Shown: positions 1 to 8,080 of the stretch, one piece after another
Layout: every line of letters begins with the position of its first letter
Position numbering within the stretch: the first letter of the stretch is position 1
Assembly: GCA_050946055.1 (NCBI GenBank)
Contig: JBMNUB010000007.1
Location: forward strand, 1 to 64,000
Direction: 5' to 3'
Length of the DNA: 64,000 nucleotides
DNA from: Fimadaptatus sp050946055
GTDB taxonomy: Bacteria; Bacillota; Clostridia; Christensenellales; Aristaeellaceae
Notes under the pieces: model-generated
The model's input: the letters and a program-made list of their open reading frames with translations, nothing else
Told to the model about the DNA's origin: nothing
Database searches by the model: none
Position numbers and translations under genes: made by a program

Positions 1-97
1 TGATTAACGCAGGGCCAAATGGATGATGAGAACACGCATCGCATGCACGGGCATGCTGTAACTGCCTTGGCCTTACTGATGGGGGAGCAAAACGCAA

Positions 98-127
98 ACA
101 AAAAAGGCTTCGAACAATCGAAGCCTT
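98..127 (-). terminator. Terminator hairpin of the tRNA operon (left copy)
   Basis: Perfect 10-bp stem (AAGGCTTCGA / TCGAAGCCTT) with a 4-nt loop at 104-127. Read on the minus strand it runs into six T (100-105), a classic intrinsic terminator. An identical hairpin lies at 384-407, so this is one of two 24-bp direct repeats flanking the repeat element at 128-383. Confidence 0.8.
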
Positions 128-383
128 CTGCTTGTCAAAAAAGTCTTTTTGACAAGCGTGGACGGGGGAGAATCTCCCCCGCCACTGCCACCCCTACTCA
201 GTTTCCACTGAAATCCTGCGGATTTCCGGGCGTGGAAACTGCAAGGAAGATATTTTTGCTCTGGGAAATAGGATTTCCCGACGCAAAAATATCCACGCGC
301 CCACCGCACATGTCGCTGGGCGCGATTGAAGTCGAGAGGGCTGCGAGCCCTCTCGAGCTCTCCGAGGGTTTTTTGACAGTCTG
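128..383 (+). mobile_element. MITE-like element, copy 1 (256 bp)
   Basis: First of four near-identical-length elements. The left end reads CTGCTTGTCAAAAA and the right end TTTTTTGACAGTCTG, an imperfect terminal inverted repeat sharing TGTCAAAAA. Inside are a terminal hairpin (TTGTCAAAAA/TTTTTGACAA), a nested pair CAGTTTCCAC (199-208)/GTGGAAACTG (232-241) enclosing GAAATCC/GGATTTC, a nested pair GATATTTTTGC (249-259)/GCAAAAATATC (283-293) enclosing GGGAAAT/ATTTCCC, and CGAGAGGGCT (333-342)/AGCCCTCTCG (346-355). It is flanked by perfect 24-bp direct repeats (104-127 and 384-407). It encodes no credible protein; the ORFs crossing it ignore its boundaries. The MITE label is an inference from ends, duplications and copy number. 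Confidence 0.75.
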
Positions 384-407
384 AAGGCTTCGAACAATCG
401 AAGCCTT
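384..407 (-). repeat. Duplicated terminator hairpin (right target-site copy)
   Basis: Exact 24-bp repeat of the hairpin at 104-127, lying directly downstream of tRNA-Gln on the minus strand. It keeps the stem but has lost the T-run, because element copy 1 now follows it. It reads as the second half of a target-site duplication. Confidence 0.75.
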
Positions 408-412
408 GAATG

Positions 413-484
413 CAGGAGTGGCTGGATTCGAACCAGCGAATGCAGGAGTCAAAGTCCTGTGCCTTACCGCTTGGCGACACCCCT
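413..484 (-). tRNA. tRNA-Gln (anticodon TTG)
   Basis: Cloverleaf readable on the minus strand: acceptor AGGGGTG/CACTCCT with one G-T pair, anticodon stem CAGGA/TCCTG with loop CTTTGAC, and T-arm GCTGG-TTCGAAT-CCAGC. CCA is not encoded. It is the last of three tRNAs in a minus-strand operon and is followed by the terminator hairpin at 384-407. Confidence 0.95.
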
Positions 485-534
485 TTATTGGATACAAAAT
501 TTGCCAGCCGGAGTTCGACTGGCAAATAAATGAG

Positions 535-607
535 GGAGAATGGTGGGGTTCGAACCCACGGCATCCAGAGCCACAATCTGGCGCTCTACCACTGAACTAC
601 ATCCTCC
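535..607 (-). tRNA. tRNA-His (anticodon GTG)
   Basis: Minus-strand cloverleaf with acceptor GAGGATG/CATTCTC and an encoded G at -1 opposite C73, the identity element of histidine tRNAs. The anticodon loop is TTGTGGC in a CCAGA/TCTGG stem. CCA is not encoded. It is the middle gene of the Arg-His-Gln operon. Confidence 0.95.
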
Positions 608-630
608 ATAGTACCGCAACAAGAAAGAAG

Positions 631-704
631 CGCGCCTGAAGGGATTCGAACCCCTGGCCCACGGCTTAGAAGGCCGTTGCTCTATCCGGCTGAGCTACAG
701 GCGC
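631..704 (-). tRNA. tRNA-Arg (anticodon TCT)
   Basis: Minus-strand cloverleaf with acceptor GCGCCTG/CAGGCGC, anticodon stem ACGGC/GCCGT with loop CTTCTAA, and T-arm AGGGG-TTCGAAT-CCCTT. It reads AGA/AGG codons; AGG is common in the genes of this window. It is the first gene of the tRNA operon, about 80 bp from its promoter. Confidence 0.95.
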
Positions 705-785
705 ATATCAGGCCGTATGCGGACGAAATTCGCACTCCCGCTGAGCGAACCTGTAAGCCCGTCGCAATCTTGCTGACGGTTTATA

Positions 786-814
786 ATTATAGCGGATGAA
801 GCCGGTTTTGTCAA
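786..814 (-). promoter_or_regulatory. Sigma-A promoter of the tRNA operon
   Basis: On the minus strand TTGACA (809-814) and TATAAT (786-791) are separated by exactly 17 bp, a perfect housekeeping promoter. It points towards tRNA-Arg, tRNA-His and tRNA-Gln. Confidence 0.9.
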
Positions 815-1029
815 TAGGCTTTTGAGCTTTTCTTTGACGAAATTTGTATTTTGTATGTTAAGCATGCCTCTGGACTGGGTAGAATGGCGTACAGGAGCAA
901 GTTTTGAGTGAAAAATGCGCCCCGGGCTTCTATTCCCAAGGCGCATGTATTAGGCGCACGGTGAAGTCAGACTATCAATATCCACGAAAGAACTCTGAGT
1001 GCCGTGAACATATTGACAAACGATTGCTC

Positions 1030-1185
1030 CAGCGGCATTTGCGTTGGGCGCGCATGATTTTTGCAGCCGTAAATCTCATTTGCCGGAGCAAAATATATTC
1101 ACCGCAGCTTACGCACTGGAAAATCCGTCAGGATTTCAGCGGAAACTAAAGTGGATGGCATTGGCTGGGGGAGCTTATCCCGTCT
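1030..1185 (-). repeat. Decayed, truncated relic of the 256-bp element
   Basis: This stretch aligns by eye with the middle of element copies 2 and 4 read on the plus strand: a GTTGGGCGC block, an AAATCTCATTTGCCGGAGCAAA block, GGAAAATCCGT..GGATTTCAGCGGAAACT, then GGATGGCA-TTGGCTGGGGGAG. Both ends and several stems have decayed and no flanking direct repeat is visible. The rest of 815-1229 shows no gene. Confidence 0.6.
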
Positions 1186-1229
1186 GCGGGGCGCTATTTG
1201 GGGCAGGCGGACTGCGAAGTGCACATCCG

Positions 1230-1694
1230 TCAATCGCATATCCTGATTACGCGCGGAGACAGCCCGTTTTCGCGGAACTCCAGCACGCCGCAGCGCCCTA
1301 AGGACACCGCGCCCGGATTGAACAGCAGCACTCCGCCGTCAAAGCTGGAGTAGGGGCTGTGCGTATGCCCGAACAGCGCGGCCTCGCACTTTAGCTCCAG
1401 CGCGCGGTAGTACAGCAGATCGTATGTCATCTTGACGCGGTATTCGTGACCATGGCATATCAGTATGCGATGCCCCGCAAGCGTCAGCACGCTCTGGCGC
1501 GGCTCGTCGCTGAACATGTCGCAGTTGCCCGCCACGGCGTATACCGGCGCGCTGAACACGCCGCGTATTGTGCCAAGGTCGCTTAAGCAGTCGCCCAGAA
1601 ACGCGACTGCGTCCACATCGCCCAGCTTGCAGGCGGCTTCGCGTATCGCAAATGCATCGCCGTGGGTGTCCGATAATACGGCAAGCCTGTACAT
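1230..1694 (-). CDS. YfcE/YsnB-type metallophosphoesterase
   Basis: A 154-residue calcineurin-like phosphoesterase. The metal-binding motifs are in order: LSDTHGD near the N-terminus, FLGDCLSD, AVAGNCD, ICHGHEYR and FGHTHSP. The family hydrolyses phosphodiester or phosphomonoester bonds with bound divalent metals; the physiological substrate is not known. The ATG at 1694 follows AAGGAG at 5-nt spacing and lies 2 bp after the rph-rdgB stop, so the genes are translationally linked. In Bacillus subtilis the same place after rph and rdgB is held by ysnB. A longer in-frame reading upstream only runs into rdgB. Confidence 0.9.
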   Translation of the reverse strand: MYRLAVLSDTHGDAFAIREAACKLGDVDAVAFLGDCLSDLGTIRGVFSAPVYAVAGNCDMFSDEPRQSVLTLAGHRILICHGHEYRVKMTYDLLYYRALELKCEAALFGHTHSPYSSFDGGVLLFNPGAVSLGRCGVLEFRENGLSPRVIRICD

Positions 1695-1696
1695 AC

Positions 1697-3007
1697 TTAC
1701 TCCTTGTCCAGCGCGTCGCGCAGCGCCTGTATGGCGCGCGCACGGTGCGATACGGCGTTCTTCTCGTCCGCACCCGCCTCGGCAAAGGTCTTGCCCAGCT
1801 CGTCGGACAGGAACAGCGGGTCGTATCCAAAGCCGCCCTGACCGCGCTCTTCGCGCAGCAGCGTGCCGCGGCACACTCCGCGCACCACTATGTCCTCGCG
1901 CCCCGGCCTGCACAGCGCTATCGCCGAGGCAAAGCCGCAGCCGCGCTCGGATATGCCGTCCATGAGATCGAGCAGCTTGCGGTTATTGGCCTTGTCGTCG
2001 CCGTGTACGCCCGCAAAGCGCGCCGAGTATACGCCGGGCTGGCCGTTCAGCGCATCGACCTCCAGCCCCGAATCGTCCGCAAGGCAGGCGCAGTGCGCCA
2101 CGTCCATGAGCGCGCGCGCCTTTATCAGCGAGTTCTCCTCAAAGGTTGCGCCATTCTCCTCGGGGTCCAAGTCTATGCCTGCGTCCTTCATAGACACTAC
2201 GTCGAACCGGTCGCCCAGCATGGCCTTCAGCTCGGCCACCTTGTGCGCGTTGCCGGTGGCAAGCATCAGGCGCGGCTTGCGGCCTATTATGCCGGCAGCG
2301 TCGCCCAGCGCTTCCAGCTGCTTGGACATCAGCGCGCGTATGCCCACTTCGCCTAGCGCCATCAGCTCATTCAGCTCGCTGCGCGAGAAGGGACGCTGCT
2401 CGCCCGTGCCCTGCAACTCAACTATGTCGCCATTGCCGGACATGACTATGTTCATGTCCACGGCGGCGTGGCTGTCCTCGGGATAGTCAAGATCCAGCAC
2501 CGGCTGACCGCCGCTTATGCCCACCGATACTGCCGCCACCTGCGAGCGCACAGGCGAATCCACTATCTCGCCCTCGCGCAGCAGCTTGTCGCAGGCCAGA
2601 CACAGCGCCACGAACGCGCCGGTTATGGACGCGGTGCGCGTGCCGCCGTCGGCCTGTATAACGTCGCAGTCTATGTATATGGTGCGCTCACCCAGCGCGT
2701 TGAGGTCACAGACCGAGCGCAGCGCGCGGCCTATCAGACGCTGTATCTCGACCGAGCGCCCGTCGCGCTTGAGCAGCTCGCGCGCCTTGCGCTGCGGCGT
2801 TGCGCCGGGCAGCATGGCGTATTCCGCCGTGACCCAGCCGCGCCCCGTGCCGCGCAGGAAGGGCGGCACATCGCGCTGCACGCTGGCCGTACACAGCACG
2901 CGAGTGCGTCCGCAGCATATCAGCGCCGAGCCGGCCGCCATCTCGGTAAATCCGGGTTCTATACGTATATCCCTGAGCGCATCGCTCAGCCTGCCGTCGT
3001 GTCGCAT
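1697..3007 (-). CDS. rph-rdgB: Bifunctional RNase PH / dITP-XTP pyrophosphatase (Rph-RdgB fusion)
   Basis: A 436-residue fusion. Residues 1-240 are RNase PH (start MRHDGR, R-x-DG-RS-x-E-IQRLIGRALR, VQADGGTRTASITGA, LDLDYPED), which trims tRNA 3' ends with phosphate. Residues 245-436 are a HAM1/RdgB pyrophosphatase (LATGNAHKVAELK, ENGATFEENSLIKA, LADDSGLEVDAL, GFGYDPLF), which removes dITP and XTP from the nucleotide pool. The ATG at 3007 has GGAGG 7 nt upstream; an in-frame ATG at 3022 would place that ribosome site inside the gene. In most bacteria these are separate neighbours; fused forms are known in some Firmicutes. It sits between gerM and the phosphoesterase gene. Confidence 0.95.
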   Translation of the reverse strand: MRHDGRLSDALRDIRIEPGFTEMAAGSALICCGRTRVLCTASVQRDVPPFLRGTGRGWVTAEYAMLPGATPQRKARELLKRDGRSVEIQRLIGRALRSVCDLNALGERTIYIDCDVIQADGGTRTASITGAFVALCLACDKLLREGEIVDSPVRSQVAAVSVGISGGQPVLDLDYPEDSHAAVDMNIVMSGNGDIVELQGTGEQRPFSRSELNELMALGEVGIRALMSKQLEALGDAAGIIGRKPRLMLATGNAHKVAELKAMLGDRFDVVSMKDAGIDLDPEENGATFEENSLIKARALMDVAHCACLADDSGLEVDALNGQPGVYSARFAGVHGDDKANNRKLLDLMDGISERGCGFASAIALCRPGREDIVVRGVCRGTLLREERGQGGFGYDPLFLSDELGKTFAEAGADEKNAVSHRARAIQALRDALDKE

Positions 3008-3079
3008 ATAAAGCCTCCGCAATTCAAATTTGTAAGATGTTTCATATGCATTATATCACCTTGCGCCAGCCGGTGCAAT

Positions 3080-3552
3080 CGCAAAGCCGCGCAAAGCTTT
3101 TTGGTGGCATGGGCAATGGAATAGCCATGCGAAGTGCATAACACAGCCCGCGCGCCGGCAAAGCCGCGCAAAGCATGCTAGTGGCATGTGCAATGGGATA
3201 GCCATGCGAAGTGAATAACACAGCCTGCGCGCCAGCAAAGCCACGCAAAGCATGCTGGCGGCATGCGCAATGGGATAGCCATGCGAAGTGAATAGCACAG
3301 CCTGCGCGCCAGCAAAACCGCGCAAAGCATGCTGCAGCATGGGCAATGGGATAGCCATGCGAAGTGCATAACACAGCTCGCGCACCGGCAAAGTCGCGCA
3401 AAGCATGCTGGCGGCATGGGCAATGGGATAGCCATGCAAAGTGCATAACACAGCCCGCGCGCCGGCAAAGTCGCGCAAAGCATGCTGGCGGCATGGGCAA
3501 TGGGATAGCCATGCAAAGTGCATAACACAGCCCGCGCGCCAGCAAAGCCGCA
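3080..3552. repeat. 77-bp tandem repeat array, about 6 units
   Basis: Units recur with the marker GATAGCCATGC at about 3120, 3197, 3274, 3350, 3427 and 3504, so the period is 77 bp (one unit lacks a base). Each unit contains GCATGG..CCATGC and AAGCATGCT palindromes. Units diverge at a few positions. The period is not a multiple of 3 and the reading frame shifts from unit to unit, so the long ORFs here are not genes. The array occupies most of the 673-bp gap between gerM and rph-rdgB; no spacers are present. Confidence 0.9.
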
Positions 3553-3680
3553 CAATACGGCGCCGCCTGCCTGCATGGCTTGCGGGCAGGCGGCGCACAT
3601 ATGCCGTCTTGTGCAGATCAGGTGGACGGAGTCGCAAAATGATTGCGCAGATTCCGCACAATCATGCATGGGCGCGGGCG

Positions 3681-4736
3681 CTATTCAAACTCCAGCACGG
3701 CTGAGGTCTGAGCATAGCCCATCGTGGGTATGTCCTCGGCGACGTTTGCAAAGGTAGGCACGGCAAGCGTCTGCGCGCCGGGATCGTACTTCTCGCCCTC
3801 GACCTGAAGCTCTACGCCGCGTATGCCCTTGAACTGAGTGCAGGTCAGCACCAGCGCCTTGAGCGCGGCGCGCCCGCCATCTGATTTTTCGGCTATGTTT
3901 ATGAACTCGCGCGTGAAGTTTATCGTGGCTATGCCGTCCTTTACGTTTACGCCTATCAGGCCGCAGCCCTCGGGCAGCACGTCGCTGAGCTTGTCGTCGT
4001 TGCTGCCGCGCGCCAGCTCGACCACGGCTGTGGATATGTCGTTTTCGCCGTATATGGCGCGCGTGACCGGCACCATTATGCGGCTGCTCTCGTCGGGGAA
4101 GTAGAGCGTCATGCGGTCGGCGCTGAACGTCTCGGATACCGATTCCATGCTCTGCAGGTTCACACCGCCCGGCTCTATGGCTTTGGATATGTCCGTGCCG
4201 TGCTTGAGCTTATCCAGCTTCTGTCCGCCCACCAGGAACTCCACGCGCTCGACGGTGGGGAACTCGCCGAGCGTCGCCACCACGCCCTCTATCATGCAGC
4301 TTTCGGCGAGCGCGTCGGGCATGGCGTTGGCCTGCTTGCCCAAGTCCACGCGCGCCAGCCCCTCGTCGTTTATGTCCAGCTCTATCGAACAGTCCTCGGG
4401 CAGCAGTGTGCTAAGCCCCATGCGCGCCGCCTCGCGGTCATTCAGCTCGTTTTTGACCATCAGCGACAGCGTGGCGCGCGCTACGCCGTCCTGCTCGGGT
4501 ATCTTGCGCATGACCGGCACTATGTGGCCGTTGCCGTCGCCGTAGTATACGACTGTGGATATGGTCTTGCCCTGCGCCTGCTCTGCGCCCGCGCTGGTCT
4601 GGCTTATGTCGCCCGTGGGCTGCGGCTCAGGCTCACTGCCGCCGCCGCCAAACAGTCCTATTATCAGCGCCACTACCGCCAGTGCCGCCAGCAGTATGCC
4701 GGTCAGCCGCACCGTGTTTTGCCTGTTCCATGTCAT
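3681..4736 (-). CDS. GerMN-domain protein (GerM-like)
   Basis: A 351-residue protein with an N-terminal membrane anchor (about residues 10-28, LTGILLAALAVVALIIGL) and a Gly/Pro-rich linker. It then carries two GerMN domains, about 60-195 and 205-340, each with a YYGDGNGH or LYFPDESS strand, a PVMRKI or PVTRAI block and a conserved IEGVVATL or LKALVLTC helix. In Bacillus GerM is a sporulation and germination protein that helps assemble the forespore channel complex; here the role is inferred. GGGAGG precedes the ATG at 4736. Downstream lie rph-rdgB and the phosphoesterase, the Bacillus gerM-rph-ysnA-ysnB order, but separated by the 77-bp array. Confidence 0.88.
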   Translation of the reverse strand: MTWNRQNTVRLTGILLAALAVVALIIGLFGGGGSEPEPQPTGDISQTSAGAEQAQGKTISTVVYYGDGNGHIVPVMRKIPEQDGVARATLSLMVKNELNDREAARMGLSTLLPEDCSIELDINDEGLARVDLGKQANAMPDALAESCMIEGVVATLGEFPTVERVEFLVGGQKLDKLKHGTDISKAIEPGGVNLQSMESVSETFSADRMTLYFPDESSRIMVPVTRAIYGENDISTAVVELARGSNDDKLSDVLPEGCGLIGVNVKDGIATINFTREFINIAEKSDGGRAALKALVLTCTQFKGIRGVELQVEGEKYDPGAQTLAVPTFANVAEDIPTMGYAQTSAVLEFE

Positions 4737-4903
4737 ATAGATGCCCTCCCTCGGTCATTGCAATATCGCTGCGCCTAAATGATGCTATGCTCACATGCGC
4801 CGCCGATATGACTTGCATGCGCGTGCGGTCTGGGCGCGTGGCGGCGATGAAATGCATGACGAATCGCCGGGGCATATGCAGGCGCTTTGCACGGCAAGCG
4901 CTA

Positions 4904-5157
4904 CAGACAGTCAAAAACCCCGAAGAAGTCGGCGGGCCTCGCCGCCCGCCGGCTTCAATCGCGCCCGGCGGCATGTGCGGTGGGCGCTCAGGATTTTTTG
5001 CGCGGGGAAATCTCATTTCCCGGAGCAAAAATGTCTGCCTTGCAGTTTCCACGCCCGGGAATCCGTTAGTATTTCAGTGGAAACTGAGCATGGATGGCAG
5101 TGGCGGGGGAGTTTCTCACCCGTCCACGCTTGTAAAAAATACATTTTTGACAAGCTG
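4904..5157 (-). mobile_element. MITE-like element, copy 2 (254 bp)
   Basis: The element lies in reverse orientation relative to copy 1, with ends CAGACAGTCAAAAA and TTTTTGACAAGCTG. It is flanked by 24-bp direct repeats (4880-4903 and 5158-5181) that differ at one base. The repeat itself forms a hairpin, GCGCTT-8 nt-AAGCGC. Internal stems are kept: CGGCGGGC (4930-4937)/GCCCGCCG (4944-4951) replaces the CGAGAGGG/CCCTCTCG stem of copy 1, a compensatory change. It sits in the divergent gap between gerM and rqcH. The rest of the gap (5182-5447) shows no gene. Confidence 0.75.
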
Positions 5158-5447
5158 AGGCGCTTTGTACGGCAAGCGCTATATTGCAAGGTGTGAATCT
5201 GGCAGAGGCTCAGATGCGCGCATGCGACAGCGCCGGGCTGTGCCGCCGCGCGACGCAGATTCGCTCGCATGAGCATCTGCGGCAGAACGGCGGGCGCACC
5301 GGCCATGAGCGCGCAGCAAGGTTGAGCCGCGCGGGCGCACCGGCCTTGAGCAGCCCCATGCGGCCCCAAATGAACCGGCAAGACATGCCTTGCCAGCGCG
5401 CTTGCTGAGCAGCCGGGGCTGCGCGCATCGTTGCGCCAGTACTGCAC

Positions 5448-5476
5448 TTGTAAGGCGCGGCGGCATCGTGTATAAT
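5448..5476 (+). promoter_or_regulatory. Sigma-A promoter of rqcH
   Basis: TTGTAA (5448-5453), a 17-bp spacer and TATAAT (5471-5476), followed by AGGAGA about 9 nt before the ATG at 5512. Confidence 0.8.
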
Positions 5477-5511
5477 GTAGACATATCGCATGAATAAGGA
5501 GAAATACCGCC

Positions 5512-7260
5512 ATGCCCATGGATGGACTCACACTTTCGTTTGTCAGGGACGAACTGGCAAGGACGCTGATAGGCGGGCGCGTGGACAAGATAACCCAGCC
5601 AGAGCGCGATGAGATAATCATAATGCTGCGCTCGCTGGGCAAGAACCGCGCCCTGCTGATATCTATAAACCCCAACTGCGCGCGCATACATCTCACCAAT
5701 GACAAGCGCGTAAGCCCGCTGGAACCGTCGAACTTCTGCATGCTGATGCGCAAGCACCTTCAGGGCGGCAAGCTCACCGGCGTGCGCCAGATAGGCGGCG
5801 ACCGCATACTGGAGATAGACGTGGAGAACCGCGATGAGCTGGGCGATTTGCGCGTGCGCACGCTGGTGCTGGAGATAATGGGCCGCCATTCCAACCTTAT
5901 GCTGGTAAACTACAACGGCAAGATAATCGACTCTCTGCGCCACGTCACCGACGACATAAGCCGGGTGCGCGAGGTGCTGCCCGGCTTGGACTACCAGCGT
6001 CCGCCCGCGCAGGGCAAGCTCGATCCCGATACAATCGATGCCGAGCAGCTCACGCATGCGCTGGAGGGCGCGCCGGGAAGGCTGGCCAAGGCATACGCGG
6101 GCTGCATATCGGGCGTGTCCATACAGGCCGCGCGCGAGATGACATACCGCTTGATGGGCGACGAGGACGCGCACATATCCGAGACCACATCCGCCCGCGC
6201 GGCTGAGTTCGCCGTGAACTACCTGCGCGACATGCGCACCTGGACGCACCCCACAATGGTGCAGGATGCCGAGGGCGCGCCGCTGGACTTCATGGCCTTC
6301 CCGTATGAGTGCCGCGCCGGACTTAAGAGCATCAGCTTTGACAGCATGGGCGATATGATGGACGCATTCTTCATGCAGCGCGACTTGGTTGAGCGCATAT
6401 CGCAGAAGTCGGCGGCGCTCAATCGCGTGCTGCACTCCAACATAGAGCGCTGCGAGAAGAAGCTGGGGCTTCAGCTGGACGCGCTGCACGACGGCGAGAA
6501 CAGCGAGGACTATCGCATAAAGGGCGAACTGCTTATGGCGCAGCTGTACGCCGTGCCCAAGGGCGCGGCGCGCGTGGAGCTGGACGATTACTATTCGCCC
6601 GAGGGCGGCAAGATAGTCGTCGATCTGGACGTGAAGCTCTCGCCCGCCGCCAATGCACAGCGCTACTTTAAGCTGTATCAGAAGGCCAAGTCCGCCCAGC
6701 ATCAGGCCGCGGAACAGGCCGAAAAGACGCGGCAGGAGCTGTTCTATCTGGAGGGACAGCTGGACAATCTGCAAAAGTGTACCGACGAATCCGAACTGAG
6801 CGAGGTGCGCGAGGAGCTGGTGCGCGAGGGCTATCTGCGCGCCAACCACAACCGCCGCACGATGAAGAAGCTGCCGCCCTCCGCGCCGTATCACTTCATA
6901 GCGCCCGATGGCACGGACATACTCATAGGCAAGAACAACGTGCAAAACGATCAGCTCACGCGCACCGCCGAGCCCAACGACACATGGCTGCACGTCAAGG
7001 ACATGCCCGGCTCGCACGTTATAGTGTGTACGCGCCAGCCATCGCGCGAGACGCTGCTGCTGGCGGCCAATCTGGCAGCGTACTTCTCCAAGGGACGCGC
7101 TTCGTCGCAGGTGCCTGTGGACTACACGCTGCGCCGGTATGTCAAGAAGCCCGCAGGTTCCAAACCGGGCTTTGTGATATACACGCATCAGTCCACGCTG
7201 TTTGTGACGCCCGACGAGCAACTGGTGAAGGAGACTAAGCTCGCCGGCGCGCAGCAGTAA
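5512..7260 (+). CDS. rqcH: RqcH-type ribosome quality-control factor (NFACT protein)
   Basis: A 582-residue NFACT-family protein, often labelled fibronectin-binding protein. The N-terminal NFACT-N domain carries D97-R98 (GGDRIL), the pair needed by Bacillus RqcH for tRNA binding. A charged coiled-coil region lies at about 285-420, and the C-terminal NFACT-R domain follows at about 455-565 (ILIGKNNVQND, DTWLHVKDMPGSHVI, FSKGRASSQVPVDYT). In Bacillus it binds split 50S subunits carrying stalled peptidyl-tRNA and adds alanine tails that mark the chain for degradation. It has its own promoter at 5448-5476; the ATG at 5512 is best spaced from AGGAGA. The ydcF-like gene follows 16 bp later. Confidence 0.93.
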   Translation: MPMDGLTLSFVRDELARTLIGGRVDKITQPERDEIIIMLRSLGKNRALLISINPNCARIHLTNDKRVSPLEPSNFCMLMRKHLQGGKLTGVRQIGGDRILEIDVENRDELGDLRVRTLVLEIMGRHSNLMLVNYNGKIIDSLRHVTDDISRVREVLPGLDYQRPPAQGKLDPDTIDAEQLTHALEGAPGRLAKAYAGCISGVSIQAAREMTYRLMGDEDAHISETTSARAAEFAVNYLRDMRTWTHPTMVQDAEGAPLDFMAFPYECRAGLKSISFDSMGDMMDAFFMQRDLVERISQKSAALNRVLHSNIERCEKKLGLQLDALHDGENSEDYRIKGELLMAQLYAVPKGAARVELDDYYSPEGGKIVVDLDVKLSPAANAQRYFKLYQKAKSAQHQAAEQAEKTRQELFYLEGQLDNLQKCTDESELSEVREELVREGYLRANHNRRTMKKLPPSAPYHFIAPDGTDILIGKNNVQNDQLTRTAEPNDTWLHVKDMPGSHVIVCTRQPSRETLLLAANLAAYFSKGRASSQVPVDYTLRRYVKKPAGSKPGFVIYTHQSTLFVTPDEQLVKETKLAGAQQ

Positions 7261-7276
7261 GGCGAGGACTGTGCAT

Positions 7277-8080
7277 ATGGCTGTACATGCGGATATGGAA
7301 CGCATTGCGCTGGCGATAAACGCGCTGGGCGACTTTCTTGGCATGCGAGATATGCCTGAGCTTACGCCCGAATGCATGGCAAAGCATTGCGGACTTGTCT
7401 GCGCGGACGTGATGGTGCTGTTCGGCGGCAGCATACTGGCGGGCGGCGATGTACTGGCGCAGGCCATGCGCGCGGGCGTGGCGCACAGGTACGCGATAGT
7501 GGGCGGCGAGGGTCATACCACGCCCGAATTGCGCAGGCGCGTGGCGGACATGTTTGGCGATGTGGACGCGCGCGGCATGCCGGAAGCGCAGGTGTTCGCC
7601 GCCTACATGAAGCGCAGGCACGGCCTTGACATTGACCTTATGGAGTGCGCGTCCACCAACTGCGGCAATAACATATCCAATATGCTGGCCCTGCTGGACG
7701 CGCAGGGCGTGCCGCATGCCTCCGTTATACTCACTCAGGACGCATCCATGCAGCGGCGCATGGACGCGGGCCTGCGCCTGCGCGCGCCCGGCACGCGCAT
7801 AATAAACTTTGCCGCATATCGTGCGCGTGTGGCAGCGCGGGCGGGCAGGCTGGAATATGAGAGCGCGATACAAGGCATGTGGCCCATAGAGCGCTATGTG
7901 TCGCTGCTAATCAGCGAGATACCGCGCCTTACCGACGATGAGCAGGGTTATGGCCCGCGAGGGCGCGGCTTCATAGCGCATGTGGACGTGCCGGGGGAAG
8001 TGCGGGCGGCGTTTGAGCTGCTTCTTAATGCGGACATAGCTTCGCTGCGCGCGGAGGATGCGCGCTATGCGGGCAGTTGA
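7277..8080 (+). CDS. YdcF-like DUF218 protein
   Basis: A 267-residue protein that resembles E. coli YdcF closely: GGEGHTTPELRRRV, ECASTNCGNNI, LTQDASMQRRMDAG, QGMWPIERYVSLLISEIPRL and YGPRGRGFIAHVD all match its signature blocks. DUF218 proteins share a Rossmann-like fold; YdcF was reported to bind S-adenosylmethionine, but no reaction is established. No signal peptide or membrane segment is visible. The ATG at 7277 is 8 nt after GGCGAGGA; a GTG at 7271 is too close. It is probably co-transcribed with rqcH. Confidence 0.85.
   Translation: MAVHADMERIALAINALGDFLGMRDMPELTPECMAKHCGLVCADVMVLFGGSILAGGDVLAQAMRAGVAHRYAIVGGEGHTTPELRRRVADMFGDVDARGMPEAQVFAAYMKRRHGLDIDLMECASTNCGNNISNMLALLDAQGVPHASVILTQDASMQRRMDAGLRLRAPGTRIINFAAYRARVAARAGRLEYESAIQGMWPIERYVSLLISEIPRLTDDEQGYGPRGRGFIAHVDVPGEVRAAFELLLNADIASLRAEDARYAGS

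Noticed and set aside
19..576. Short ORFs over the tRNA operon and element copy 1
   Set aside because: They cross tRNA genes and element borders, lack ribosome sites and are not kept in the other element copies.
3080..3552. Possible CRISPR array
   Set aside because: Units are contiguous, 77 bp, with no unique spacers and no cas genes nearby; the same holds for the 50-bp and 139-bp arrays.
3051..3669. Overlapping 160-200 residue Cys/His/Ala-rich frames on the minus strand
   Set aside because: They exist only because the 77-bp array is stop-free in several frames; the period is not a multiple of 3, so the apparent repeats cycle through frames.
5179..7467. 762-residue minus-strand frame over rqcH
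   Set aside because: Shadow frame of rqcH; the protein text shows no motif and it runs across the element-flanking region.
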